In this document: positions 50,101 through 62,859 of the stretch, one piece after another | How the letters are laid out: the number at the start of each line of letters is the position of its first letter | Numbering within the stretch: position 1 is the stretch's first letter | Origin: Membranipora membranacea | Lineage: Eukaryota; Bryozoa; Gymnolaemata; Cheilostomatida; Membraniporidae | Direction of reading: 5' to 3' | Assembly: GCA_914767715.1 (NCBI GenBank) | Contig: OU612067.1 | Location: forward strand, 16,807,001-16,871,000 | Length of the DNA: 64,000 nucleotides | Translations under genes and position numbers: made by a program | The notes under the pieces: generated by a model | What the model was told of the DNA's origin: nothing | Databases searched by the model: none | Seen by the model: only the letters and a program-made list of their open reading frames with translations

Positions 50101-53100
50101 CAGGTCAGTTTTTTTAAACATGAAAGTTTTATAAGTTGTTATCATAATATTTTCATTTATTGTATGTTAGTGATATTTATAGGGAAATAGAACTTGCCTT
50201 ATTATTTGATAATGGCACAGTATAACATTTGGTTGGATTATCTATATCATCAACTAAATTAGTCAAATGAATTAAATTGAGCATGCATGGCATCATTAAC
50301 TAGAAAGTATAACTTGTTGAAATAAGACATGCATCGTTTAAGTTGAATTGCGTTTGATGTTAAACTTGATAAGAATTAAAAGGCATGCTCTTGAATCAAG
50401 TGTTTAATCAAATCAAAGGAAATCGCATGTAAATAAGTCAGTGTCACATAGTGAGAATCATCACACCGAGCTCGTGAGCACAGATATCAGTAGCGGAGAG
50501 TTAATGTGGTGACTCCCTAACCCGGAATCCCACAGCCCTACAAACTTCTTCAAAACAAAACAGTATGATTTCTGCCTGCCATAATAATATGAAATTGCAT
50601 CGACTGATGAAGAAGAAGAATCCTGTCAATACATTGAGCTCAACAATTTTATATGTCTCTTCTAAGGTCGGAGATTGCTAATAAAAATAAGAGATATTAG
50701 TCGCTGCTAGCTTGTTACAACTGAGTTAGTATGTATGTTCACTCATTAGCCACCTGCCTATAGAATTTGGAAACAATGCCCTCATTATAACCACGGTATG
50801 CCTGTTTTAACCACTCATGGACATTAACCACGTCCACGGCTACAATACGCGACCTTACGGTATTTACGCATCCGTATTGATGTGATTTTAGCCTATCATT
50901 TGAAGCATGGAAACAATCAAGTTATTCAATTTCAACCGCACCAGACTCATTCAATCGGGTGCCCTTCGAAGCATGGAAACTTAGTGTATAATTATAAGTG
51001 GGAACTGAATAAGAGAATGAGAATGACACTAGACGCAAACACGCTACCCATAAGCCTTGTTCCTCATATCCACACCATAGATATATCTGTCCAATGGTCA
51101 CGATGAGTACATGAAGTACTTTTGTTGTCATTTCGGTTGAAGCCAGATAAAATTTTGGTTATATCGATTTACACTACGGTTTTCTGGAATCGGTATTTAT
51201 TACACATAGTGTAGTGCCCCCCCCCCCCCAAAATCAACAAAGCTTGTCAAGACAGGCTAACACTGTCCATACACTTATCCCCTTATCTGTCGAGTGGTTG
51301 GAGTGGGTTGTTTGTTCTTTGGTCATTTTAATCTCTCGTGGCCATCTGGCTCAGTACCACGATGGAACTGAAGTTCACATCATTTATGCTCTCATCAACT
51401 TGAAATTTTTTTTCTGTAAAAATTGCATCATGAGATATGTTATAACATGTGCTTTTAAACAAGATGCACATCAGGATCAGGTCCTATAACCTTCCTTGGT
51501 GATGAGGTTATCAACCAGAGCATTAAGGAAACAGAAATTGGGCCTCCACTTGCTCGAATCTGAGAAAATTTTCCCTGGTTATTGATAGGACGTTCATGTT
51601 TTAAAGTTCGTAACAGTTTGTGAAGTAATTTAGGAGCTCAAACTCTGCAAGCTTACTGGATGGGGCATTCCATTATTAACCATACCAGAAGGTGGTTGAA
51701 ATTGGAAATTTTGATCCCTTCAGGACTCCCAAAGACCAATGCATGTTATGGTCAGGCAGTTACTTAGATAACGTTGCTTTGGTCTTTGGGTAGCCTTGGA
51801 ACTAAAACTTAAATTATGCAGCTAGTGATACAGCACAGAAAAGGGCGAAGTACAGTGCATTCAAAGGAGGGGTGGGGGGATGAAGCTTGACCAATTTCAG
51901 TTGATGCAGATGAAAATTATCTTGTAATGTGTTGAAATTGCTTTTTTTATAACCATTAATCAACTATGTGAAATCAACTGGGATTCATTTCTTCCTGAAA
52001 AACAACTACACATTGTTTTGTAAAAGTATCTCGTTGTTCCGGTTTGATTGTTTGGGTTAGTAAAATATTATGACTGCAATATTGTTTAACATTAAACCAT
52101 CAATAGTCTAGATATAAAAAAGTCATATGGGAATGTTTTTCACGGGATATTGACCTAAGGTAGAGGCTCATGAAACTGTGCCAATGTAGGGGGGGGGGGG
52201 GGGCGTCGGGCGAAGGGTAAAAGTCTGGGGGGCTCAGAATATGGTAGCTTGAGTGCTATTGCAAAAGTCGGGTATGGAGGCGCAGCTTTTTAGGTATTCC
52301 ACCACACTCACAGAGGGAATTAACTTCTCCTTATGATAATGGTGCGATTTATGATGTGATAGATGTTTCACCAGGGTCCCACTCTCACTAGATTTAATAG
52401 ATCATTCATCGGTCCCCCCCCCCTCCCCTTTGACTGACATCTAGGCCCATTAGTAGATAAACCTTATTTGTGGGAAAACTGTCAGGGAAATGAAGAATTC
52501 GTTTAGCAGTTTGAATCCATGAAAGCTTGTGCTGAGTGAGCCAAACATGCTAGATTCAACATTAATCATTTATTGCCCCCCCCCCTTGACTGACATCGAT
52601 GACTTTGGCTGTTTTTCATTGATAAAAGTGAGAAATAACCGCACCTAATCGTTATGTCAACAAGCAAGCAGTTGGCTTTTGCTTGGCGAGGGCACGTCGA
52701 CACCCATAGCATCTTTGGTTTGGTTGTATTTGTGATAATAGCCTTTCAACAATGATGGATGACTATTGAGACATAAAACGCATAAAACAATCACATTACA
52801 CTATTGTGTAATCATTAACCGCTTTGATTTCTGAGGCTCCCACCCCCCCCCCCCCCGCACTATGAACTGCTCAAGATCTAGGCCTACATATTTATAGGTT
52901 GACAATTTCGGTAGAGCTATAGTTCTCTATCTATAATTAAACATGTAACTAATACACTATGAGACTACTATACAATTCAACACAAAGATTGCATTTGCAC
53001 GATATTAGTCTAAGTGCTCAGACTCCAAGGCGCAGGGAGTTACTTGCGCAAGCTAGAGAGGAGTTTGATAGCTTGCGCAAGTAACTCCCTGCGCCTTGGA

Positions 53101-56100
53101 GTCTGAGCACTTAGACTAGCACGATATGCATATAGACTTAATATGCTTAGTAGATTAAGCAGGCCCGTAGTTCTAGGGGAAGCAGGGAGGCGCTGCCTCC
53201 CATAGAAAGCTAAGAAGAGTGGCCTAAAAACATTATGCTTGATTATTCCATGTCATAATCAGCTCCTCTGGGATTTCCATTTGCTACCACTCATGCAAAT
53301 TTGTGCTCATTGAATTCTGCATAGCTCCAAGATAATTAATAATCTCATAATCTCATAATCTCATAATTGTCACCTAATGGACAAATAATTTGCACAAACT
53401 GATCTTCAAAATCAGGGCATGAAATCTACGCACCAGCTTATGACGTGCACTAGTTAGACACCTGATGTGGTAGATAATTAATTTCATACCCTAATTTTGA
53501 CGATCAGTTTGTGCAAATTATTTGCTCATTAGGTGACAATGCTGAGATTGCAGCCTCATTTCATTAGTTTTGAGCTACACAGAATTCTATAAGCACACAT
53601 TCGGCTAACAGCATCCCCCTGATGATGCTTCGGACTCGCCTTGGACTTTTGCCTCCCCTATCCTTTTTTCTAAACTACAGCCCTGAGTATAAGACAATAC
53701 GCCACAGGTGGGTTTCAGATTCTCTATTTAGGTTTGGTCATCAAGTTACTCTGTTACCAAAGACACCCCTTTATTAAACAAACCAAAGCCAACATGCGCA
53801 TGAATGAATCAATACAATAGATTGGAAATTAAATGTTATATATTGTTCCATTTGAATTGCAGTCCATTTGAAACTTTACGTAGCTGTTTCTCCCCATAGC
53901 CCAACCAAAATTGATCAGCGCCTGCCTGTCGCTGGCCCAGCACAACAAAGCACTAACTGACAAAAGATAATTGAATTAGGTTCGATTTTAAACTCCACAC
54001 ACGTCAAAAAAAATCTCACCAAAATTGAAATTACGAATCCCTTTGCTAAAAAATTGATTCTATAAAAAAAAAAATTGTATCATTATATACAATTGGGACA
54101 CAAATGCCCATTTTCTCGATTTAACAAAAAAACACCGGTGATGCCATTTACCTACTACAATTGATTAGCCCATAGTAATAATTATGTTATTGTGCTAACC
54201 AATCTAATTCATCCTTGCCTTTTTTTTTATTTGAAATAAGAGAATTCATCATCATAATGCTGAGGTCAATGACTTGAATATAACATAGAGAAAATTGCGT
54301 GCAGCCCGTGGCCATGCCATCACACTGTACAGCAACCCAGTTTTTAGCCTATTAATTAGCAATCACCTACCCAGGCCAACCATTACTGCATCGTAAAGCT
54401 GGTGCCATAGCTGCTGTGGCTGAACGCTATTATTCATTATTTGAATGGTGGTTTATAAAGGAATGCCATATTTCTAGTGGTTCTAGCCAGGGAGAATGGC
54501 TGTTCTCCCTGTTCTAGCCAAGTTGTAGTGTAAAAACCCTCATCTTTTAGCATTACCTGCACTTACATCTGTTCAGGGCCGTCGTTTAGAAAAAAATTGT
54601 AAGGGAGGGAAAAGGCAAAAGTCCGAGGCGGGTCAGAAGCATCACCAGCAGGGGTGCAGTAAAACCCTAGCAATTTAAGGCTGTAACTGGCAAATGGATT
54701 CCCAGAGGGTATGATTCTTACATGGGTTATTCGACTAAAGCACTTTAGGCCAATTTATTTAGATTTATAGGGGAGGCAGTGACTCCCTGCCTCCCTTAGA
54801 ACTTATATGGGCATTTTATTGTTGCGTCATGGTCGAGCAAGGCAACAAGGAAAATAATTTGAACAATGTTATAACCTTGTAACAGAAGATTATACACTAG
54901 GCACTAGGTAACATTAGGAGATAAACCTTATTTAATTACATTGGGAAAATCATTAGAGAAATAAAGAATCGGTTAGCTGTTAGAATCCACCAAAGCTGTG
55001 CCGTCGGACGAGGGGGGGAGGCAACAGTCTAGGGGCTCAGACCAGTGCTCAGTGAGCCAATCCCTGCTAGGCGTCTCGTTCCCAAAAACATCACTCATTG
55101 ATTGAATTATACACATTCAAAGTGGCCGATCAAGGGACAAATTCTCCTTTTGATGGACCATTTTTTCCATAAAAAGCATCTTTAATTCTAATTGAAAGAT
55201 CACCGGACTGCAGGGAATTGACAAGACTGCTTTGCATTGAAGTTTAACTCTATGTTTCAACTAGGTACAAATTAGCTTTTTGGCATGGTTTGTATTTTCA
55301 ACAATTCATCAATCTCAGCAAGTCAGCTATAAACAAACTGCCACAAAAATGTTATATGATATAGGAGTATCACGCAGTTTGAGATTTGAGAGCCATTTCA
55401 TAAAGAGAGTCGCATTGATTTCTGTTAAAAATGGTGCGCAAAAAGAGAATGCTCTCATTTTCTCTGGTGGTCAAAATACTGCCTGTTCCCTGCTGAAGGG
55501 GGGGGGGGGGTATTACAGCGCCCCAAAACTCCCAGCTGTTTTGGACCGGCACACCGGTATCACCATGTATCCCTCAGATATTTAGTGGGTGGTGGACAGA
55601 GGTCTGCTGTGCACAATTTAACGCAACACTTGGGCCCAGTGTAGATCATATATTATCTGATTCGCTTGCATTTGATTTTGAGTTGCCCCCTTAGAGCCCC
55701 CCCCCCCCCCCCCCCCGGACCCACCAGTAGAATTGAAACATCTAGAATGCGGACAAATTAGATTTGAACTTGATCTAGGTCAAGTGATGTTCAAAAATAT
55801 TCATCATCTACCTAGAAGCTTCTTGATGCTTACAACGAAACAACATTCACATGCAAAAACTTGGTTCCTCTAACCAAGTAGATATTTGATAAGCCATAAC
55901 TAAGCACCTACCTTAGTAGATGAATGTATTATTATAAGAAATTGCTCATCCGGTGAGCATGCCTTTGCGTTGATGACAAATGAGAAGTTATACGGATTAA
56001 TTATGCTGTCGGAGATACTATAAGTTTTATCCAGTCGGGGTAGAGGTGCGTAGGTCTCCGCTGCAGTGGCTCCAAATCCTTTCGAGAGAAAAATTAATAT

Positions 56101-56154
56101 CTGCTCACAGATGAATATATTTATCAGCTGAAGTGATACTTTTACTCTGAACAT
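47133..56154 (-). CDS. GT31 beta-1,3-galactosyltransferase-like enzyme, 340 residues
   Basis: Exons 55912-56154, 48992-49221, 48461-48597 and 47133-47545 (phases 0, 2, 1) sum to 1023 nt. GT31 enzymes are type II Golgi proteins that add beta-1,3-linked Gal or GlcNAc to glycans. Seen: a hydrophobic N-terminus (VSLQLINIFICEQILIFLS) as signal anchor, IINPYNFSFVI, the conserved RYNERRSMMRSTWL (family RxxIRxTW), KILFFLGLA, the metal-binding DDD in LLLKMDDDVLLRVETL, KWYISKEVWPYETYP, and FTDDVFMGICV, corresponding to the family EDVxxG block. The first Met (56154) is a best guess: the frame is open further upstream, and an acceptor-like CTCTCGAAAG inside the exon leaves room for another first exon. 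Intron 1 is 6.7 kb and packed with repeats. A damaged copy of the last exon lies 1.9 kb downstream. Confidence 0.8.
47620..47775. repeat. Repeat family J, copy 2, in GT31 intron 3
   Basis: GATCGATAGAGAGTGAATCA, CATGTTAGGTACTG and ATACACATGTTAATAGTGTG match the longer copy at 49258-49490. Confidence 0.6.
49258..49490. repeat. Repeat family J, copy 3, in GT31 intron 1
   Basis: The longest copy: CACTGATGACGTGATATC, GATCGATAGAGAGTGAATTA, GAGTACCATCACAAGGAAAT and CGATCAGAGATACACATGTT. It begins just upstream of the GT31 exon 2 acceptor (49222). Confidence 0.65.
51721..51797. repeat. Internally deleted MITE family A copy
   Basis: ACTCCCAAAGACCAATGCAT plus the GGTCAGGCAGTTACTT arm are followed almost at once by the inverted terminal GGTCTTTGGGTAG. 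The whole centre of the complete element is missing. Confidence 0.65.
53006..53118. repeat. Perfect 50-bp-arm hairpin element with 9-bp target-site duplication
   Basis: The left arm 53006-53055 (TAGTCTAAGTGCTCAGACTC...) and right arm 53069-53118 are exact reverse complements over 50 bp around a 13-nt loop. The element is flanked on both sides by GCACGATAT (52997-53005 and 53119-53127). A 9-bp duplication is typical of Mutator-like transposases. Confidence 0.92.
53162..53685. repeat. MITE family E, copy 2, interrupted by a family F palindrome
   Basis: The ends GGCCCGTAGTTCTAGGGGAA and TTCTAAACTACAGCCCTG belong to family E. Between about 53283 and 53610 lies a separate palindrome, with TGCAAATTTGTGCTCATTGA and AATAATTTGCACAAACTGAT on the left and complements TCAGTTTGTGCAAATTATTT on the right. 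This is a nested insertion. Confidence 0.78.
54574..54803. repeat. MITE family E, copy 3, in GT31 intron 1
   Basis: The left end CAGGGCCGTCGTTTAGAAAA and right part ATAGGGGAGGCAGTGACTCC. The interior AGGCAAAAGTCCGAGGCGGG recurs near 20765, 52205, 53645 and 56600. Confidence 0.68.
55040..55205. repeat. MITE family D, copy 4, degraded
   Basis: The right end CTAATTGAAAGATCACCGG and interior CTGCTAGGCGTCTCGTTCCC match the other family D members; the left end is lost. Confidence 0.55.
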
Positions 56155-56560
56155 TGAAGATTGGGTGCTGCCAGTGAGCATGTTAAAGTCGTTCTGTCGT
56201 ATATCCCTTTTCCATGTGACTCTACATGCAAGAAATGTTACTGTGTTAGTTTTTCCTCTCACACTACGCTACTCGGGCATTTGTAAGCCTAAGAGCAGAG
56301 ACCCAAAGTAACAAATCTGTTATGCTTGATCACTGAACTCAATATTACAATTCAATGTGCTTGATGTATTTTGTTAAATGACTCTTCTGCAGTGAAGCGT
56401 TAAGACAATACTAATGCTTGTCATTTGTGATGTGACTGATGTGTTTGATTACGACAACTAATACGATGGGTCTATAGACTGTGATTCCTGCTAAAACACT
56501 TCCTTGTTATTCTGTCTGTTTCATGACCAAAATACTTCGATCCGATTCTATGACAAAACC

Positions 56561-59473
56561 CATAGACAAAACACACAACACTAGACTGGACATAGTCTGA
56601 GCCCCCCAGACTTTTGCCCCTCGCCCGACGGCTGCCCGGCGAGGGAAAGTCTGAGCAATGAGGGAGTTCATTGGTCTGAGAACAATGCAGGACCTTGCTT
56701 GAGTTATCTGCTCTTGAGTGTTATAAGTTAATCAAGGGGAGCACTAAAACTGCAATATCTATTGATTTCTATTCATGCCACCTACTATACTGCTCCAGGT
56801 ATGAGAGTTTTCTAGTCAGACTCTGGAAAGTAGCCTCATGTTTGGGAAATACCCATGAGCAGAGATATTCACTGCCAAGTAGTGAAGAAAATGTCAGCCA
56901 GAATTTCTTTCATTTTGAATTGACATTGACAAAAGGTCATACAATGTGTATTATTGGACCCTAGGCTATATGAAGTAAGATTAATGTAGAAGTAATGAGA
57001 GGAAAAATCCAAGCAAATCCTGCAAAGTGCATAGACTAGACTGGACACTGTGTATTAAATATTCTATCAAAAAGTGTCCTCATTAAATACTATGACACAA
57101 CGACATCTCACTGTGGTAGAAAAGGCAATGATGCTTGTGTTTTTTCGGAGTAATCTCCCTTTGATGCAGATAATTTTATAGACTTTATAGAATTTGATAC
57201 AGAATAGCAGCAGCAAGCTTCTGCAGCACAGGTAACAACTTTGTCTATATTCTGTCTAACTCATCACTTAAATTGATTAAGCAAAAATGGCATGTTAATA
57301 TTAGTTAAACAGCATATCATACTTGCCAAGTAATCTAAATTCAAAAGTGGAAGATTTCAATTTACATCGATACTGCACGTCATCGCAATGCTCCGAGAGT
57401 GCGAACTTCCCGAGCGATCCACATGGGGGATTGAGGGCAGTGTGATCTCCCAACAGGGTCCGGGATAGAACCCGGCCGCTGATGCTCTGAGAGCGTTTCT
57501 AGCCACTAGGAAGGGCTAAAAAACGCATATTTGACATTAAGTCTATATTCTGTCTAACTCATCATTTATTTCGATTGAGCAAAACTGACATAGAAATATT
57601 AGTTAAACAGTGATTGTAAATATAATGCTGATACTTAGTAACCATTGCAGCCTAAATCATGGTACTGAACATTTTGAATACGTAGATGAATGTACCTGCA
57701 CGCTACACTGTCTCATCTTAAAGGTCAAGATAACATATAAGCTATTTGTACTTGGAACCAAACCGAGCATTATTTTTTTAGGAATATCAAGGGTTATCCA
57801 TTTGTCAAATACAATGATTTGAAGGATCATTTGACATAATGCTTCAAAAAATTTATTTGGTATGGATTCTTCAATTTGTCAGACAACTGTTGAAGACCGG
57901 GTCACAGTAACCTTGCTGAAGTATACCATAATAAATACGTAGTGGTTTAATTCCCATCAGTATATAATATCATTAAAGATTTTCTCCCTAACCCCTCAAA
58001 GCTCTTTATCTTGTATTGTTGTAAGAATGTCATCTTCCCACAAAGCATTACAAGGAATATATAGCCTTCCTGCTGTTAGATGGGATGAGTGTAGTCTGTA
58101 TGTGGTCATTATTTCTGCTCAATCAACTCGACTAACGTTTGAATTAAAAAAATAAAGTATATGACGAAACAAAGAAATTGAATTCCCCCCTCCCCTCCGC
58201 AACTTTGGTTAGATAAGGATAACATCTTGTAAAGGTATATGATAAACCACTAAAACTTTGACCGCTTTGGATTTCCACACCATTAGAGGGGATATTTGTC
58301 AGCTATTATGTACAACCAGCCCTTAATGGCGTTCGGGATGGCGATCGGGTTCGGGATGGCGATCGGGGACGTAGGCGGTCGATGAGGGGCTGGGCTGGGT
58401 GGGCTGTTGTACCATTTCAACACAAACCATACTGAAATTAATATACCTAGTGCACCTATTACGCGATATTATGCTCAAATTGTTTCATGGGTTGATTTTC
58501 AGGTTATTTTTAAAAGGATTTAATCTGCTAAAATTCTATAATAGATGTTAGGTAAAAAACATTAGCCATGAATTCTACATTTCCTAACACAACAGACTGA
58601 AAACAGGGTCACAATCACTTTGCAGCAATAACCATCAGTATTATAATACGATGAGATAGATAGATAATTAATTAATTAATAATAATGTTCAGTATCATGA
58701 TTTAGGCTCCAATGGTTAGAAGTATCAGCATTATATTTACAATCACTGTTTAACATACTTGCAAAGTCTCCCTATTTAGGTGGGACCCTCCAGATATCTA
58801 CACCAAATTCTGCCCACTTCCCACTTTATTTAATTCTCATGCACTATTTCCTGCACATTGAGAGAAAACAGCCCTATCGCAATTTTTAGTAACTTTCCAA
58901 GCACTTGTTAAATGAGTGACTGGTATTGATCCCAAATAATTTCATGTTTCTCTCAAAATTATTTGGGATCAAAAATGTGTTTTTAGCCCTTCCTAGTGGC
59001 TAGAAATGCTCTCAGAGCATCAGCGGCCGGGTTCTATCCCGGACCCTGTTGGGGGATCACACTGCCCTCAAACCCCCATTGGGATCGCTTGGGTACTTCG
59101 CACCCTCGGAGCATCGCGATGCATGACTTGCAGTATCGTTGTAAACCGAAATCTCCCACTTTTTAATTTAGATTACTTGGCAAGTATGATATGCTGTTTA
59201 ACTAATATTTCCATGCCATTTTCGCTTAATCAAAATAAGTGATGAGTTAGACAGAATATAGACAAAGTTGTTACCTGTGCTGCAGAAGATTGCTGCTGCT
59301 ATTCTGTATCAAATTCTATAAAATCTATAAAATTATCTGCATCAAAGTGAGATTACTCTGAAAAACACATGCATCATTGCCTTTTCTACCACAGTGAGAT
59401 GTCGGTGCGTCGCAGTATTTAGGACACTTTTTGGTGCTCAGTGTCCAGTCTAGTGTTGTGTGTTTTGTCTATG
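56561..59473. mobile_element. 2.9-kb foldback element with long terminal inverted repeats
   Basis: The left end CATAGACAAAACACACAACA and right end TGTTGTGTGTTTTGTCTATG are inverted. Long arms pair further in: 57050-57525 with 58980-59440 (about 90 percent by eye), and 57604-57668 with 58688-58752. ACAAAACC on both sides (56553-56560, 59474-59481) is a candidate 8-bp target-site duplication. No transposase frame is visible, so it is non-autonomous. The left arm is split by an insertion at 56593-57047. Confidence 0.75.
56593..57047. mobile_element. Insertion of about 455 bp inside the left arm of the foldback
   Basis: CTAGACTGGACA is found at 56581-56592 and again at 57036-57047, while the right arm has it once. 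The inserted DNA begins with TAGTCTGAGCCCCCCAGACT and a CG-rich palindromic GCCCGACGGCTGCCCGGCGA. It makes a meaningless ORF. Confidence 0.65.
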
Positions 59474-61987
59474 ACAAAACCAATCAACCATCACCGAAAT
59501 TCATTCCAAAATCAAATGTGGTTACACAAACATCAGCAACGATTTTAGATGTGTATATTCATGACAGTCCAACCAGTTAACTGGTGACTAGTAGGCAACG
59601 TTAGATGTGGGATTTAAATAGCAACACAACTGAATATTATAATAACATAAAATTGTTGTTGTATCAAAAACTTTTGGCACTCCAATAGCTTGGATAACTG
59701 TGATTTCAGTTTGTTGGTCAGCATCTGCTTTCTGCGTCTGTTATCTAGATGGGTTTGTCAATTAAAGGTCGCCACTATCTGATTGCAGGATGAACACTGA
59801 TTAGGTGATGGGACTAAATAAATTTCGAGTGAACAATTTCAAACAAAATTGTCCTATGGAAATAACCAATTTGGCAAGCCTGTTTAGTGAATTCATGACA
59901 ATGGTCTAGTTAGAAAAGCACTAGTATAGCATTAGGAAAAATAACATTTGCTTTTATCGCCATTCATGTATCAATTCACTACTCGACAATGGTGTCAAAT
60001 GACATACCTGCATATTCAATTGATACAAATTCTGTCGTTGATTTAATGCCAAGAAACGAATTGGATGCTTACGAGGTATTTTTGCCTAAGTAGAATATTG
60101 TCAGTTATTTTTGTTGTTAGCTTGTTCCAGTGCTGAAGCCTACTAAGTGAAAGTGAATACGCACAACTACGTGTAACAAAAACAACATGCCGATGATTAG
60201 GAATTGCAGCTTTCTCAATCTATATACACCCACAAAAAATGAAACATTGGTACGGACAACGGGTTTACGTGCTCAATGGATCATTAATACTTTATCTTAC
60301 AGGGGCGAATTATAAATCTGTAGCATTTTCTTTTTAATCCTATTTATTTTTTTTTTTTTTATTCAATTCACATGGGTGGAATAACATGGTTTACACGAAA
60401 GATAATGTTAACAAATGTACTAAAGGGAGTCAGCCAAATTTGATTTTTGGGTCTTCAAATTAAATCCTCTCGCATTTCGTGCTGTTTTTCATTCTTCAGT
60501 CTTCAAATGTGGATGTTTCGGATAAATATTCTTCATCATTTCTTCGGTTTGTTTGAACATTGTATCTTCACTTTCTTCCCATTAAATGACCATGATCTTC
60601 TGTCTTCCCAAAAATATGGTTAATACCCCATTAAAAAGAATTTTCATGATTTATGTTAGTTTATAAGGTTTTAGAAATGGCAGTTTGATAATCTCCTGAC
60701 TACCACTTTTCATATTTTAATCTGCTCGCTGCAGCTGCATTTTACTGAATGGATAGACGAACGGACAGCGGACTGACCGATACCTGACAATAAAGCTGTG
60801 AAATTCTGCCTAGACACTGGCAAAAGATAAAACAATAGAAAAATCAGGTCTCTGTAGTAAACGTTGATAAATGTCAGGGGTTCAACACCTTACAATACGC
60901 CCCTGTTATCTGCCCATCCTTCCCCCTTTGAGCTATAATCTAAGAAAATTGATGAAATCTGTTACCTATTTGGCTGCATGCTTACGCGTATTTGATGTTC
61001 GTTTGCGTGCGCTTGCTTGTTAATGTGTATGTTTATACACAACACAAAGACAACAAAATGAATCGAAGCCAGAGCATTTAAGTTAGTACATCAGCTTTCT
61101 AGATCACGCTGCACATGCACAGCACTGTGGAATGAGCTGATCTCTGCATATCTGAGCCATGTTGCCAATGACATGTTGCTTCTCCTCCCCCCCCCCCCCC
61201 GAAACTCTCTAATATTGCTCCGCCTTGGATATGGTTTCACAATTTAAATTACACTCAGTGCATTGCACTTGCACAAATTTAAGTAGCTCAGGAAAAATAA
61301 TTACCCTGAATAAATCCACACGGTGCTAATTATGGTCTGGCAAATCAGTGATTATTCTACCAAGACAGATCGCAGAACTCAGTTTGTCTTCAATCAGATG
61401 AACAAACAATGACAAACAAGTTAGCCTCTATTTTGGTTATCGAGTAACCCATCATTATGTTTAGTAATGACTGACAAGTCAAAAGACTACTCAAGAGAGA
61501 CAACTCCTTGGTCAGACCTAGAGTTGGGACAAGACTCATGAGGCTACGTTTGAAAGGCTCCGAGGCAATGTTATGACACCATTGGTCACTCTAGAGAGTA
61601 GACTTTGTGAGTGTGCCATTCCCTTTCCATGAACAAAGTTGAGGGTCTTGAGGTCTCGGAGTTTTCGGAAGATAAATTTCTATTTTGAAGTATATATTTA
61701 AAATTTTAGAAAACTTTAATATTTCAAATCTTAGATTATAGGGTTCTACCTATAATATGCCAACACAAGGAACGCAGTGGGGGAATTTTCCAGTTCTTAA
61801 CATCTCTCTGGATTAGAGATCTAGACTCCTAAGATTTATCAACATAGGCCGGACAACATCTGTCAAATGACCTCAAAATGTCTATGATAGTACCGACAAG
61901 GTCATTCTAAAAGACTTCTACAATGTAGGCAGTTTATTTGTTTGATACATTACTTACAAAATTTGGTCAAGCATGGTTCAAGTGTTG

Positions 61988-62078
61988 GGATAGCTGGTAG
62001 TAGCATCTCATTATCAACCACTTTCCCACCCAAGCAGTTGATGATGAAATGCCACTACTAACTATCCCGACACAGTTT
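61988..62078. repeat. Imperfect hairpin
   Basis: GTTGGGATAGCTGGTAGTAG...TTATCAAC pairs with GTTGATGATGAAATGCC...ACTAACTATCCCGAC, arms about 35 nt. Confidence 0.65.
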
Positions 62079-62230
62079 GATCGCATAAACAAGGTCCAGC
62101 ATGAAGTTCAAACACGCATGTCATTGAGTAGAGGGCGATGCACAAGCTCATCCCATCCCAGAGAACAGGTTTGTCACATAAAACTTCACTTGAAGGCTGC
62201 TTGACAGCTGTAATTACTACTGCTAGAATT

Positions 62231-62450
62231 CACGGCCGTAGTTTAGAAAAAAATATAGGGGAGGCAAAGGTCCAAGGCATGTTCGAAGCATTTCCAGGAG
62301 AGGTGCTGTAAGCTCCTCCCCAAGCAATTCAAGGCATATGATTAGCAAATATGGAAATTCCAGAGGAGCTGATTCTGACATGGATTATCCAATTATAGTG
62401 TTTTATAGGGGAGACAGTGCCTTTCTGCCTCCCCTATAACTACGGGCCTG
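62231..62450. repeat. MITE family E, copy 4
   Basis: CACGGCCGTAGTTTAGAAAA at the left and CCCCTATAACTACGGGCCTG at the right, with GGGGAGGCA inner ends. The best-preserved family E copy without a nested insert. Confidence 0.8.
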
Positions 62451-62859
62451 AAGTTTAATTGTATCCCTGATATGGTAGGAAAGTGATTATAACACACTGT
62501 TTGTTTGGCTGACACTACGGTCTATGATTAATAACACAACACTTTGAAAATATAAACATTGAAAAAAATGGGTCAGCCCTAATTCAAAATAGATTGTTGA
62601 CATTCTTCATCACATACATGTGGCTGGCAGCAGCAAGCATCACATTGATTAACGTCAAACAAGAAAGTAATTGAAAGCAAAATAAAAAAATATAATCAAG
62701 GTTCTGCAAACAAAGTGCATCTAGGTTCAAAATTGAGTGGCCGTCATGTCATATCATACTTCTCCTAGCTAATGACACACTTCATTCTGGCTTGCTGTAG
62801 GTTATAAAGACATATATATCATTGTAACATGAAACGTAAGTGTTTTAACAGGAGAGGTG

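Noticed and set aside
56695-56964. 89-residue ORF
   Set aside because: It lies within a repeat insertion in the foldback arm and has no recognisable domain.
59006-59242. 78-residue ORF
   Set aside because: It is part of the right arm of the foldback element.
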